Shown in pieces: positions 1-10,237 of a stretch of DNA of 64,000 bases (its first letter is position 1; each line of letters opens with the position of its first letter). Below the pieces are notes generated by a model, which saw only the letters and a list, made by a program, of their open reading frames with translations, did no database searches and was not told where the DNA came from. A program made the translations under genes and the position numbers. The DNA comes from JAENWD01 sp963837165 (lineage in GTDB: Bacteria; Acidobacteriota; Vicinamibacteria; Vicinamibacterales; JAENWD01). Location: positions 124,001 through 188,000 of the forward strand of contig CAWIMD010000002.1 in the NCBI GenBank assembly GCA_963837165.1, written 5' to 3'.

Positions 1-1
1 C

Positions 2-199
2 GTGGTCCGTCCGGCGCACAATCCCGTCGCGCCGCTCGACGCCGGCGGCGGCTACGACCTGCGGTCGGATCGGTGGCAATCGGTGGCCGAGCTCGTGGAC
101 CGCGGGTACGAGGACGCCTACCGGCAGTTCGTGGATCCGGTGGTGGGGGCCAGTGGGGAGCACCTGACCGAACGGACGACCGCGGGACCGCCGAACTGA
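2..199 (+). CDS. C-terminal end of an unidentified protein (cut by window edge)
   Basis: Only the last 65 codons are in the window; the frame is open from base 2 and closes with TGA at 197-199. Third codon positions are almost all G or C, as in the neighbouring genes, so this is very likely coding. No domain can be recognised from the fragment. The stretch SVAELVDRGYEDAYRQF resembles the closing helix of patatin-like phospholipases, but that is only a weak impression. It converges on the DHH phosphoesterase gene with a gap of 19 bases. Confidence 0.7.
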   Translation: MVRPAHNPVAPLDAGGGYDLRSDRWQSVAELVDRGYEDAYRQFVDPVVGASGEHLTERTTAGPPN

Positions 200-218
200 A
201 CGCGGCGGGGACGGCGGC

Positions 219-1673
219 TCACGACCGCGACGCCGCCGGTTCCTTCTCCCGCTCGCGCGCCGCCTTCTTGTCCGGCGAGGTCTCGTGCAGGAACTGCAGC
301 GCCAGCTCCAGGATTCGGCCCGTCGTGTCCGTGCCGTCCAGCCCGCCGTACTTCGCGACGTAGCGGTCCACCGGGACGACCGCCTTGGCCATGGCCCGAT
401 GCCCGCCGGCGCTGCCGATGTCCGCGTACAGCTTGCGGACGAACTCGCCGGCATTCCGCGTGTAGCCGATGTTCCGGACCGAGGCGACGAACGACCCGTT
501 CACCACGCCGGCGACGATCGTCCACTTCACGTCCTCGAGCTGCAGGTAGAAGTCGGCCACGTAGGGGATGAAGTCCTCCCGCGGCACCTCGCCCAGAAAC
601 GCGCAGAAGACCTGCTCCTGCAGCCGCCCGGTTTCGGAGGCCTTGAGCACGTACGCCAGCCGCTCCATGGTGATCTCGGCGCCCTCCATCTTGCGGATGA
701 GCGTCGCGTCCGACAGCGGGTAGAGGAACGAGAACGCCTCCAGGTCCACGCGGTTCGCCTGCCGGTTGAAGAAGAGCGTGTCCGACTTGATCGCGTACAG
801 CATCGCGGTGGCCGTGCGTTCGGAGATGTTCGCGTCCACGGCCCGGAGGTGCTCGGTGAGAATCGTGCAGGTGGAGCCGTAGTCGGACCGGATGTCCTTG
901 AAGATCGCGCTGTAGCCCGCCTGCTCGGGATGGTGGTCGATCACCAGATCCACGCGATCGATCAGCCCGGTGAAGTAGTGCGGCTGCACGTCGACCATCG
1001 CGATCCGGCTGAACGCGGAGAAGTCCTCGCCCGTCACGGTCTCGACGTGAATGTCGAGCAGGTTGGCCATCCTGAGGTTCTCGGGCCGCGTCACGCCCTG
1101 GATGGCGCCGATGATCGCCGTCGCCTTGGTCCGCCGCAGGAGGTTCCGCAGCGCCAGGCCACTGGCCATCGCGTCGGGGTCGGGATCGTTGTGGAGGAGG
1201 ATGAGCACCTTGTCCGCGTCGGCGAAGTACCGCTGGTACTGCTGGACGCGCGCGCGCGTGAGCGACCGGCCGAACTCGGTGAGCAGCGGCCCGCCGAACA
1301 GCTCCGCCATGGCCAGATAGGTGACGTCCGGAAACGCCGCCCGGACCTCCTCCTCGCGCTCGGCCGCGGCGCCGGTACCGACGCCGAGGACGTAGATGAG
1401 CGTACCCCCGGCATCCCGGATGTTTTCGAGCACCTTCTTCAGGCCCCGTTTCCCGGTGTCCTGCACGATGACGCAGGTGTTGGGGGAGATGTCGGCCTTC
1501 AGGTAGGTGTCCTTGCGCTTGAGGTCGCCGACCGTGATGTGCACGCCCGCCTCGGAGAGGCGGCGCGCCAGGGCGGGGCTGTCGACCAGGAACTCGATCT
1601 CGAAGCTGGGCAACAGGATCTCGTCGAGCACCCTGATGACCAGCTCGTCCTGACAGATGGCGAGACACCTCAT
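219..1673 (-). CDS. DHH/DHHA1 family phosphoesterase with N-terminal RCK-like domain
   Basis: A 484-residue protein. The first ~110 residues look like a nucleotide-binding TrkA-N/RCK fold. They are followed by a DHH phosphoesterase domain with NDPDPDA (162-168) and DHHPE (246-250), which supply the metal ligands, and a C-terminal DHHA1 part with GGHRAMAKA near residue 430. DHH proteins hydrolyse short RNA oligonucleotides, pAp or cyclic dinucleotide products. The substrate cannot be fixed from sequence; the RCK-DHH-DHHA1 order is seen in uncharacterised NrnA-like proteins. The ATG at 1673 is preceded by a TATAAT box about 57 bases upstream. Divergent from the VWA gene. Confidence 0.85.
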   Translation of the reverse strand: MRCLAICQDELVIRVLDEILLPSFEIEFLVDSPALARRLSEAGVHITVGDLKRKDTYLKADISPNTCVIVQDTGKRGLKKVLENIRDAGGTLIYVLGVGTGAAAEREEEVRAAFPDVTYLAMAELFGGPLLTEFGRSLTRARVQQYQRYFADADKVLILLHNDPDPDAMASGLALRNLLRRTKATAIIGAIQGVTRPENLRMANLLDIHVETVTGEDFSAFSRIAMVDVQPHYFTGLIDRVDLVIDHHPEQAGYSAIFKDIRSDYGSTCTILTEHLRAVDANISERTATAMLYAIKSDTLFFNRQANRVDLEAFSFLYPLSDATLIRKMEGAEITMERLAYVLKASETGRLQEQVFCAFLGEVPREDFIPYVADFYLQLEDVKWTIVAGVVNGSFVASVRNIGYTRNAGEFVRKLYADIGSAGGHRAMAKAVVPVDRYVAKYGGLDGTDTTGRILELALQFLHETSPDKKAAREREKEPAASRS

Positions 1674-1729
1674 CGGGCCAGGACCGGGGGGAGCGAAGCG
1701 GACGGCACCGTCATTGGCGGAAAAAAGTC

Positions 1730-1735
1730 ATTATA
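1730..1735 (-). promoter_or_regulatory. -10 box TATAAT for the DHH gene
   Basis: A perfect TATAAT on the minus strand in the 227-bp divergent region 1674-1900. No clear -35 hexamer is visible 16-18 bp upstream. The rest of this gap holds only the opposing promoter for the VWA gene. Confidence 0.5.
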
Positions 1736-1760
1736 CGCCCCCCCGGCGGGGCGGCGAACC

Positions 1761-1769
1761 TGCTATCAT
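1761..1769 (+). promoter_or_regulatory. Extended -10 box (TGC-TATCAT) for the VWA gene
   Basis: TGC followed by TATCAT, an extended -10 form seen repeatedly in this window. It would give a leader of about 125 nt to the GTG at 1901. Confidence 0.45.
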
Positions 1770-1900
1770 CGCGCGCACCAGCGCACAGTGAACGGCCGGG
1801 TGCAGCTCCGCGCCGACGCCGCCGGCCGTGGCACACGCAGGCGACGGCGGTCCTTCAGCGGTCCTTCAGCGCGGGCGGGCAACGGCCGGGGGAGTGGGAT

Positions 1901-2848
1901 GTGCGTTCCCTGCTAGTCGGCGTAGCGGTTGCGGCGATTGGCGGCTCGGTGGTGACCGCCCAGCAGGGGCGGTACCGCGCCGGCGTCGATCTGGTCAACG
2001 TCCCCGTGATGGTGATGGACCAGCGCGGCAACTTCATCTCCAACCTGACGGCCGAGGACTTCGAAGTCCTCGAGAACGGCCAGACGCAGGACGTGAAGGT
2101 GTTCCTGCGCGGCGACGCCGACCGTGGCGCGCTCAACCTCCGGCTCGGGCTGCTCCTCGACACGAGCGGCAGCATGTACGACGACATGGCGCTGGCCCGC
2201 ACGGCGGCCATCCGCTTCCTGAAGGACCTGCCGGAAGCCCAGGACATCACGCTCGTGGACTTCGACACCGAGGTCCGCGTGGCGCAGTACGGGACGGCGG
2301 ATCTGCCGCGTCTGATCGAGCGCATCCGGTCGCGGCGTCCGGACGGCTGGACCGCGCTGTACGACGCGCTCGGCATCTACCTCGACGGCGCGCACGACAT
2401 GGGTGGCCGCAAGGTCCTGGTGCTGTACACCGACGGCGGCGACACGCGGAGCGCCCAGACGTTCGCGGACATCATGGCGATGCTCAAGTCGTCCGACGTC
2501 ATCGTCTACTGCATCGGCTTCCTCCAGCACCAGCCCACCAGCCTCGTGCGCGAGCAGCAGATGCGGTTGCAGCAGCTCGCCGACGTCACGGCCGGCGAGG
2601 CCTTCTTCCCGACGACGACCAAGGCGCTCGACAAGGTGTTCTCGCGGATCGTCTCGCAGGTGCGCGCGCAGTACAGCCTCGGGTACACCTCCAGCGACAC
2701 CCGCAAGGACGGCACCTGGCGCAAGCTCGAAGTGCGCCTGGTCGGGTCGCACCTGCAGCATCTCGACATCCGCACCCGCCAGGGCTACTACGCGCCGTAC
2801 ACCGACCTGTTGACCGCGCAGGGCGCCCGCCCCTCCGGCTCGAACTGA
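1901..2848 (+). CDS. Secreted VWA-domain protein, acidobacterial VWFA-related family
   Basis: A 315-residue protein with an N-terminal signal sequence (MRSLLVGVAVAAIGGSVVTA) and a von Willebrand A domain. The MIDAS metal motif DTSGS is at residues 87-91, and a TDGGDTRS segment lies further on. The stretch before it (VDLVNVPVMVMDQRGNFISN) is the hallmark of the VWFA-related family expanded in Acidobacteriota. Such proteins are exported and probably bind protein partners through a divalent metal; the partner is unknown. The GTG at 1901 is preceded by a GGGGGAG ribosome site. It lies immediately upstream of uvrB, which has its own -10 box. Confidence 0.85.
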   Translation: MRSLLVGVAVAAIGGSVVTAQQGRYRAGVDLVNVPVMVMDQRGNFISNLTAEDFEVLENGQTQDVKVFLRGDADRGALNLRLGLLLDTSGSMYDDMALARTAAIRFLKDLPEAQDITLVDFDTEVRVAQYGTADLPRLIERIRSRRPDGWTALYDALGIYLDGAHDMGGRKVLVLYTDGGDTRSAQTFADIMAMLKSSDVIVYCIGFLQHQPTSLVREQQMRLQQLADVTAGEAFFPTTTKALDKVFSRIVSQVRAQYSLGYTSSDTRKDGTWRKLEVRLVGSHLQHLDIRTRQGYYAPYTDLLTAQGARPSGSN

Positions 2849-2867
2849 GCCGCGCCGCGCTCGGCTG

Positions 2868-2876
2868 TGGTACGAT
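2868..2876 (+). promoter_or_regulatory. Extended -10 box (TGG-TACGAT) for uvrB
   Basis: TGG directly before TACGAT, 35 bases ahead of the preferred uvrB ATG at 2912. It lies in the 63-bp gap after the VWA gene, suggesting uvrB is transcribed on its own. Confidence 0.45.
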
Positions 2877-2911
2877 TGGGGATTCGGGCCTGGATCCGGG
2901 TCCCTGTCTCC

Positions 2912-4924
<2,013 letters not shown>

Positions 4925-4928
4925 CAGC

Positions 4929-5702
4929 GTGAGCGGATTCCTCAGCCAGCGCCTCAAGGGCGCCGTCCTGGAGCTGCAGGAGTACGTGCAGCTCTGCGCC
5001 GAGACGGCCAAGGGCATGGTCAGCCGGCCGTTCTACTTCCGCGACATCATCGAGCAGCTCGACGTGATCGGCTGGGGCTCGCTGACCGTCGTGACGCTGA
5101 CGGGCCTGTTCACCGGGGCGGTGCTCGCCCTCCAGAGCGGGATGACCCTGGACCAGTTCGGCGCGCGGCCCTTCGTCGGCCGCCTGGTGAGCGCGTCGAT
5201 GGTGAAGGAGCTCGGGCCGGTGCTCACCGCGCTCATGCTCACGAGCCGCGTCGGATCGGCCATTGCCGCCGAGCTCGGGTCGATGGTCGTGGCCGAGCAG
5301 GTCGCCGCGCTGCGGGCGCTGGGGACCGACCCGGTGCGGAAGCTGGTGGTGCCGCGCGTGCTCGCCGGCACGCTCATGGCGCCGGTGCTGACCGTCGTCT
5401 CCGATTCGGTGGGCGTGGTCGGCGGATGGCTGATTGCGAGCTTTCAGCTCCACGTCGCCTCGAGCGTCTACTGGACCTCGGTGCTGGACGGCCTGTACCG
5501 CCAGGACCCGTGGATGGGGCTCGTCAAGCCGTTCTTCCTGGGGTTCGCGATAGTGAGCATCGCCTGCCACGTCGGCCTACGCACGCGCGGCGGCACGCAG
5601 GGCGTCGGCCGCGCGACCACCAACGCCGTCGTGGCGGCGTCGGTGGCGGTGCTCGCCACCGACTTCTTCCTGACGCGGCTCATCATCACCTTGCTGTACT
5701 GA
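4929..5702 (+). CDS. mlaE: MlaE-family ABC transporter permease
   Basis: A 257-residue inner-membrane permease of the MlaE/TTG2B family, part of an ABC system that moves phospholipids between inner and outer membranes. Five or six hydrophobic segments are visible, and conserved family stretches include KELGPVLTALMLTSRVGSAIAAELGSM and EQVAALRALGTDPV, the cytoplasmic loop that contacts the ATPase. GTG start four bases after the uvrB stop. Next come the ATPase and the MCE substrate-binding protein; no mlaB or mlaC follows, as is common outside Proteobacteria. Confidence 0.93.
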   Translation: MSGFLSQRLKGAVLELQEYVQLCAETAKGMVSRPFYFRDIIEQLDVIGWGSLTVVTLTGLFTGAVLALQSGMTLDQFGARPFVGRLVSASMVKELGPVLTALMLTSRVGSAIAAELGSMVVAEQVAALRALGTDPVRKLVVPRVLAGTLMAPVLTVVSDSVGVVGGWLIASFQLHVASSVYWTSVLDGLYRQDPWMGLVKPFFLGFAIVSIACHVGLRTRGGTQGVGRATTNAVVAASVAVLATDFFLTRLIITLLY

Positions 5703-5704
5703 CC

Positions 5705-6559
5705 ATGTCCGTACCGCGTCCACAGGACGAACTCGCGCTCTCCCGGCAGGAGATTCTCGACGCGACAGGCGCGCCCGTCGTGGTGTTCGACAAGGTGTCG
5801 CTGGCCTTCGACGACAAGGTGGTGCTGCGCGAGGTGAGCTTCACGCTGATCAAGGGCCACACCAAGATCTTCCTGGGCGCGAGCGGCGCCGGCAAGTCCA
5901 CGATCCTCAAGCTGATTCTCGGCCTTCTGAAGCCCGACGGCGGCGTGATCTGGGTGAACGGCGAGCGCGTGGACCAGATGAGCGAGCTCGAAATGATGCG
6001 CGTGCGCGCCGACCTCGGGATGGTGTTCCAGGAGGGCGCCCTGTTCGACTCGCTCACGGTGCGCGAGAACGTCGGCTACAAGCTGTGGGAAGAGCTCCGC
6101 TGGCCCGAGGATCGTGTGAACCAGCGGGTCGAGGGCATCCTCGGGTTCATCGGCCTCGCCGAGCACATCGACAAGATGCCGTCCGAGCTGTCGGGCGGCC
6201 AGCGGCGGCGTGTGGCCATCGCCCGTGCGATGGCAGCCAAGCCGCGGGTGCTGCTCTACGACGAGCCGACGACCGGGCTCGACCCGATCACGGCCACGAC
6301 GGTGGACGAGGAGATCGTGAAGCTGCGCGACCTGGAGGGGGTCAGCTCGATCGTGGTGACCCACCAGCTGCGCGACGCGTTCTACATCGCGACGCACACC
6401 GCCCTGCGCAACGGCGCCGTGCGCATCGAGCAGGCCGACGAGGACAAGTCCGAGGAGGCCGAGTTCATCATGCTCAAGGACGGCCACATCGTCTTCGAGG
6501 GCCCGGCCGGCGAGCTGAAGCGATCGACTGACCCGTATCTCAGGACGTTTCTTTCGTAG
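5705..6559 (+). CDS. mlaF: MlaF-like ABC transporter ATPase
   Basis: A 284-residue ATPase powering the MlaE/MlaD lipid transporter. Walker A is GASGAGKST (58-66), the Q-loop lies in MVFQEGALFDSLTV, the ABC signature is LSGGQRRR, Walker B is VLLYDEPTTGLDP, and the switch His is in VVTHQL. The C-terminal ~60 residues, with an acidic EQADEDKSEEAEF stretch, extend beyond the core. I chose ATG 5705, two bases after the mlaE stop; the frame is open further upstream but only as a shadow of mlaE. Confidence 0.94.
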   Translation: MSVPRPQDELALSRQEILDATGAPVVVFDKVSLAFDDKVVLREVSFTLIKGHTKIFLGASGAGKSTILKLILGLLKPDGGVIWVNGERVDQMSELEMMRVRADLGMVFQEGALFDSLTVRENVGYKLWEELRWPEDRVNQRVEGILGFIGLAEHIDKMPSELSGGQRRRVAIARAMAAKPRVLLYDEPTTGLDPITATTVDEEIVKLRDLEGVSSIVVTHQLRDAFYIATHTALRNGAVRIEQADEDKSEEAEFIMLKDGHIVFEGPAGELKRSTDPYLRTFLS

Positions 6560-6592
6560 GCGCCGCCTGGCGCGACCGATCGAGGAGCTGTC

Positions 6593-7633
6593 ATGCCCCG
6601 AACACGTTCTCTCGCGTGGACCGAGCTGAAGCTCGGGCTGCTGACGCTGGCGGCGATCGTGGCCGCCGCCGTGGTGATCTTCCTGCTGAGCGGGGAGGGC
6701 GGGTTCTTCTGGCAGCGCTACGCGCTCAAGGCGACGTTCCCGAACGTCTCAGGCCTCAAGACGGGCGCTCCCGTGCGCCTCTCCGGCGTGGAGGTCGGAT
6801 CGGTGACCGACCTGTCGTTCAGCGGCCCCGCGGTGGAGGTGACGTTCGAGATCCGCAAGGACATGCGGGACCGGGTGACCGACAAGTCGTACACGATGAT
6901 CGGGTCGGTGTCGCTGCTCGGCGAGGGCGCGCTCGACATCGTGGCCAGCACCGAGGGCTCCCCGATCCCGCCCGGAGGCCACATCCAGACCCGGAAGACC
7001 CCGGGCCAGCTCGCCGACGTCAGCGAGCAGGCCAACCAGGGCCTGATCGAGGCGACCAACCTGCTGAAGGACATCCGCGCCGGCAAGGGCACGCTCGGCA
7101 AGCTGGTCACCGACGATCAACTCTACTCGGAGGTAACCGCCTTCGTCGGCGCCGCCAACGCGGTGGCCACGAACCTCAAGAACGGACGCGGCACGCTGGG
7201 CAAGCTCGCGAACGACCAGGCCGCGTACGACTCGCTGGCGGCCTCGCTCGAGAACCTGCGCCAGATGACCGACCGGATCAACGCCGGGGAGGGCAGCCTG
7301 GGCAAGCTGCTCAACGACGACGCGCTGGCGACGTCGATGTCGTCCACGGCGAAAAATCTCGACGGCATTACCCAGCGCCTGAACCGGGGCGAGGGGACCG
7401 CCGGGAAACTCCTCACCGACGAGGCGCTGTACAAGCGGATGGACGCCCTGGTGGCGCGGCTGGACGAGCTGACGACCAAGCTCAGCACGGGCGACGGCAC
7501 CGCGGCCCACCTGATCAACGACCGGCAGCTCTACGACAACCTCAACAAGACCATCAGCGAGCTCGGGGGGCTGGTCGGCGATATCCGCAAGGATCCGCAG
7601 AAGTACTTGCGCGTAAAAGTCAGTATTTTCTAG
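6593..7633 (+). CDS. mlaD: MlaD/MCE-family lipid-binding protein with 34-residue repeats
   Basis: A 346-residue periplasmic-facing substrate-binding subunit of the Mla-type transporter. One N-terminal membrane helix (about 15-34) precedes an MCE/MlaD domain (about 40-118, with NVSGLKTGAPVRLSGVEVG). The C-terminal half contains five copies of a G-x-G-T-x-G-K-L-x-x-D motif starting at residues 164, 198, 232, 266 and 300, exactly 34 residues apart, within a helical, probably coiled-coil, region that may extend the MCE ring. A GAGGAG ribosome site precedes the ATG. Confidence 0.92.
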   Translation: MPRTRSLAWTELKLGLLTLAAIVAAAVVIFLLSGEGGFFWQRYALKATFPNVSGLKTGAPVRLSGVEVGSVTDLSFSGPAVEVTFEIRKDMRDRVTDKSYTMIGSVSLLGEGALDIVASTEGSPIPPGGHIQTRKTPGQLADVSEQANQGLIEATNLLKDIRAGKGTLGKLVTDDQLYSEVTAFVGAANAVATNLKNGRGTLGKLANDQAAYDSLAASLENLRQMTDRINAGEGSLGKLLNDDALATSMSSTAKNLDGITQRLNRGEGTAGKLLTDEALYKRMDALVARLDELTTKLSTGDGTAAHLINDRQLYDNLNKTISELGGLVGDIRKDPQKYLRVKVSIF

Positions 7634-7701
7634 AGTAAGAGGAAGGGGTGTCGGTCGAGGCCGGTCGGTGCCGGCGTCGTGGCACCCGGGAAGGGCAGGT
7701 T

Positions 7702-8007
7702 ATGTCGAGACACGATTCAGGCGGCTCGGTGCTGCTGGCTTTTCTGGCGGGCGCCATCAGCGGCGCCGCCGTGGCGCTGCTGTTCGCGCCGGCCGCCGGG
7801 GACGAAACCCGGCAGTTCCTCAGCGACAAGGCCCGCGAGAGCCGCGAACGCGCCGTGACCGCTGCCCGTGAGGGCCGCGACAAGGCCGTCTCGGCGGCGC
7901 GCGAGGGCCGCGATGCCGTGCGTCGGCAGAAGGATCAGATCACAACCGCCATCGAGCGGGGGCGTGAGGCCTACTCCAAGGTCCGGCAGGGCGAGGAACC
8001 GGCGTGA
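7702..8007 (+). CDS. YtxH-domain membrane protein
   Basis: A 101-residue protein. One glycine/alanine-rich membrane segment (about 9-32) ends in the YtxH-type LLFAPAAGDETR, followed by a highly charged helix with repeated AREGRD units (three near copies between residues 53 and 72). YtxH proteins are small stress-associated membrane proteins of unclear function. ATG 7702 has an AAGGGCAGG site just upstream; an in-frame ATG-less extension to 7648 lacks one. Overlaps the next gene by four bases (GTGA), so the two are co-translated. Confidence 0.8.
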   Translation: MSRHDSGGSVLLAFLAGAISGAAVALLFAPAAGDETRQFLSDKARESRERAVTAAREGRDKAVSAAREGRDAVRRQKDQITTAIERGREAYSKVRQGEEPA

Positions 8008-8435
8008 ACGACTGGAGCGGCGTGTTCCTCGCGATCATCGCGCTGGCGGTCACGATCATGGCTGTCGTCCAGGTGGGCGTCGTGATCGTGGGCGCCCGTC
8101 TGGCCCGGCGCGTGGAGGGCATTGCCGCGCAGGTCGATCGCGAGATCAAGCCGCTCATCGTGAACCTGACCGCGATCAGCCAGGAAGCCGCGCGCGCGGC
8201 GGAACTGGCCGCCGTGCAGGTGGAACGCGTGGACGCCCTGTTCGCCGACGTGGCCGAACGGGTGGAGTCGACCGCCGAGAGCCTGCAGTCCTTCATCCTC
8301 GCGCCCGCCCGCGAAGGCCTGGCGCTGGTCCACGGGTTCAAGGCCGCGCTCAGCGCGCTGAGGGACATGCGGTCGGCCGTCGCCCCGGACCGGGGCGCGC
8401 GGCACGATGAAGACGATCCGCTGTTCATCGGGTGA
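8004..8435 (+). CDS. Small membrane protein with coiled coil (DUF948-like)
   Basis: A 143-residue protein: one hydrophobic helix near residues 8-32, then a long amphipathic helical region (ARRVEGIAAQVDREIKPLIV onward) and a short acidic tail (DEDDPLFIG). The organisation is that of DUF948-like proteins, which often sit next to YtxH genes; function unknown. The GTG start lies inside the stop of the upstream YtxH gene, indicating a two-gene unit, possibly continuing from mlaD 68 bases further up. Confidence 0.7.
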   Translation: MNDWSGVFLAIIALAVTIMAVVQVGVVIVGARLARRVEGIAAQVDREIKPLIVNLTAISQEAARAAELAAVQVERVDALFADVAERVESTAESLQSFILAPAREGLALVHGFKAALSALRDMRSAVAPDRGARHDEDDPLFIG

Positions 8436-8480
8436 GCGCGTCCCGGCCACGAGAGACGCGCGAGGCGACAACGGGTCGGT

Positions 8481-8509
8481 TTGACTTGACGCGCGCCGGG
8501 TGGTAGTAC
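8481..8509 (+). promoter_or_regulatory. Sigma-70 promoter, TTGACT-17-TAGTAC, leaderless
   Basis: TTGACT at 8481-8486, a 17-bp spacer, then TAGTAC at 8504-8509 preceded by TGG. Transcription would start within about two bases of the ATG at 8518, so the mRNA should have no leader. Confidence 0.7.
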
Positions 8510-8517
8510 CCTGCCGC

Positions 8518-9072
8518 ATGATGCGCCCGACACTCCCCATCACACTCATGGTCATGGCCGCGAGCCTGCTCGCCCGGGCGCCAGCCGCCCGCGCGGCGCA
8601 GGCAGCCGGCGGCACGCAAGCCCTGGCCACCGAGCTGACGACCCTCATGCAGCAACGGAAGCTGGATGCCGCCGCCGCGCAACTCGACGCGGACACGTTC
8701 GTGGCGGCGCTGTACTACCCCGGCACCGAGCTGCTCGTGGTCTCGGCGAAGTACACCGTGCCGTCGCTGCTCGTGCAGAAGCTGAATGCCGGCAACTATC
8801 GGGACATCTACCTGGATCTGGCCAGCGCGTCGGTCCCGTCGAGCAAGGTGCTGATCGAGGATCTGAAGGCCGACGGCATCCGCCCGGATCGCGAGAGCGA
8901 CGCGCCGTTCGACATCGTCACCCGGGGCACCAACGCACCGGTGAACTTCGACGGCGACGCGAAGAGCGCCAACATCCCGGACGAGCAGTACGCGAAGCTG
9001 TTTCACGAGGCCGAGGCCACGTACACCCGCGACCTGCAGGCGCTGATCGATCAGCTGAAGAAGGTGCCGTAG
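8518..9072 (+). CDS. Secreted hypothetical protein
   Basis: A 184-residue protein with a signal sequence (cleavage likely after PAARA near residue 24). The mature part is a compact alpha/beta protein with TDTFVAALYYPGTELLVVSAKY-like segments and a C-terminal helix; I recognise no family or catalytic motif. The tandem ATG at 8518/8521 follows a well-formed promoter so closely that the transcript is probably leaderless; an in-frame GTG at 8500 lies inside the promoter and is rejected. The stop TAG is followed at once by a long tandem repeat. Confidence 0.7.
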   Translation: MMRPTLPITLMVMAASLLARAPAARAAQAAGGTQALATELTTLMQQRKLDAAAAQLDADTFVAALYYPGTELLVVSAKYTVPSLLVQKLNAGNYRDIYLDLASASVPSSKVLIEDLKADGIRPDRESDAPFDIVTRGTNAPVNFDGDAKSANIPDEQYAKLFHEAEATYTRDLQALIDQLKKVP

Positions 9073-9198
9073 AACACGAAGGGCACGAAGGAACACGAAG
9101 GGCACGAAGGGAACGAAGGAGGGAACACGAAGGGCACGAAGGACGGAACACGAAGGACACGAAGGGCACGAAGGAACACGAAGGGCGGCACACGAAGA
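9073..9198. repeat. Tandem repeat of CACGAAGG units starting at a stop codon
   Basis: About ten exact and one or two degenerate copies of CACGAAGG spaced by one to three bases (period ~9), beginning directly after the TAG at 9070-9072 and fading out by 9198. Bases 9199-9247 before the tRNA show nothing further. Confidence 0.85.
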
Positions 9199-9247
9199 CC
9201 GGTCAGTTCGGCCGCGGGCTCGCCCGCTGCAGGCGTGCGGTGGGAAA

Positions 9248-9322
9248 TGGTGCGCGCTGGTGGATTCGAACCACCGACCCCCGCCGTGTGAAGGCGATGC
9301 TCTACCGCTGAGCCAAGCGCGC
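9248..9322 (-). tRNA. tRNA-Val (anticodon CAC)
   Basis: On the minus strand a full 75-nt cloverleaf: acceptor GCGCGCT pairing with AGCGCGC, D stem GCTC/GAGC, anticodon stem TCGCC/GGCGG with loop TTCACAC (anticodon CAC, reads GUG), T arm GGTGG-TTCGAAT-CCACC, discriminator A and an encoded CCA. Confidence 0.96.
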
Positions 9323-9368
9323 ACTCAGGGAAACACATCATCTTAGCCCGGCCGGCCTCGGGCAGCAA

Positions 9369-9402
9369 GAACCCGAGAACCGAGAACCCGAGAACCGAGA
9401 AC
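9369..9402. repeat. Short tandem repeat adjoining the citryl-CoA lyase stop
   Basis: On the minus strand, GGTTCTCG-type units of alternating 7 and 8 bp (about four and a half copies) start immediately after the TAG at 9405-9403. Confidence 0.75.
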
Positions 9403-10236
9403 CTATTTCCTCGTCTGCGGCAGCCGACGTTCGGGAGGCCCGTCGTATTCGTGGTTCCGGGGATCGATGCTGCGCATCGGCCGCTCGCGCAGCTTCTCCT
9501 CGTGGGCGTGGGCGATCAGGCCTGGCACGCGGGAGATGATGAACAGCGCGTTGCCGATCTCGTGGTCCAGCCCCAGGTCGCCGCAGATGGCGGCAATCGC
9601 GCCGTCCACGTTCGCGTGCACCCGCGCGTGCCCGGGCCCCAGCACCTCGGCCAGCGTCTGATCCACCGCCCGCAGCAGCGGGATGTGCTCACCCTCGAGA
9701 TCCAGCTCGTAGGCCATCTGCAGCAGCTTCATCGCGCGCGGGTCATGCGTGTGCAGCCGATGGCCGAGGCCCGGCACCCGGCGGCCCGCGTCGATCGTCC
9801 GCTGCACCAGCGTGCGCGCGGCCTCCTGGTAGGACTGGCCGGCGCGACGCAGCGCCAGCCCCTCGTCCAGCATGTCCATGCAGGCCTCGACGTCGCCGCC
9901 GTGATAGGACCCGAAGCTGAGGACGCCGGCCGCAACCGCAGCCCGCAGCGGCGCGCCGGTGGTGGCGACGTTCCGGGCGACCACGGTCGACGGCGGCATC
10001 GCGCCGTGATCGACGGACGAGACGAGGATGGCCGACACGATCCGGCTCACGGACGGCGACGGCAGCTCGCCGACGAGCAACAGGTAGATCGCGTCGCCGA
10101 ACCCGACACGTCCCATCATCTCGTCGAGCGGGTACCCGCGGACGAGCACCTTGTTGGGTTCGATGTGCGTGACGGCGGTGCGCCAGGTGGGGGGCGCAGC
10201 CGGGGCGGCGCTACGCGTTCGCGAGGACCCTGCCAT
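9403..10236 (-). CDS. Citrate synthase-family protein, citryl-CoA lyase-like
   Basis: At 277 residues it is far shorter than citrate synthase (~430) and matches stand-alone citryl-CoA lyases and the C-terminal part of ATP-citrate lyase, which cleave citryl-CoA to oxaloacetate and acetyl-CoA. Active-site elements of the fold are kept: YHGGDVEACM (first His), GLGHRLHTHDPRA (second His) and HANVDGAIAAI (Asp). No CoA-ligase partner is in the window, so direction and physiological role are open; a relaxed-specificity short citrate synthase is also possible. Its ATG lies one base after the upp stop, so the two form an operon. Confidence 0.75.
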   Translation of the reverse strand: MAGSSRTRSAAPAAPPTWRTAVTHIEPNKVLVRGYPLDEMMGRVGFGDAIYLLLVGELPSPSVSRIVSAILVSSVDHGAMPPSTVVARNVATTGAPLRAAVAAGVLSFGSYHGGDVEACMDMLDEGLALRRAGQSYQEAARTLVQRTIDAGRRVPGLGHRLHTHDPRAMKLLQMAYELDLEGEHIPLLRAVDQTLAEVLGPGHARVHANVDGAIAAICGDLGLDHEIGNALFIISRVPGLIAHAHEEKLRERPMRSIDPRNHEYDGPPERRLPQTRK

Positions 10237-10237
10237 G

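Noticed and set aside
9072..9198. Possible CRISPR array from the repeated CACGAAGG units
   Set aside because: Units are 8 bp with 1-3 bp between them; there are no 25-40 bp spacers and no cas genes.
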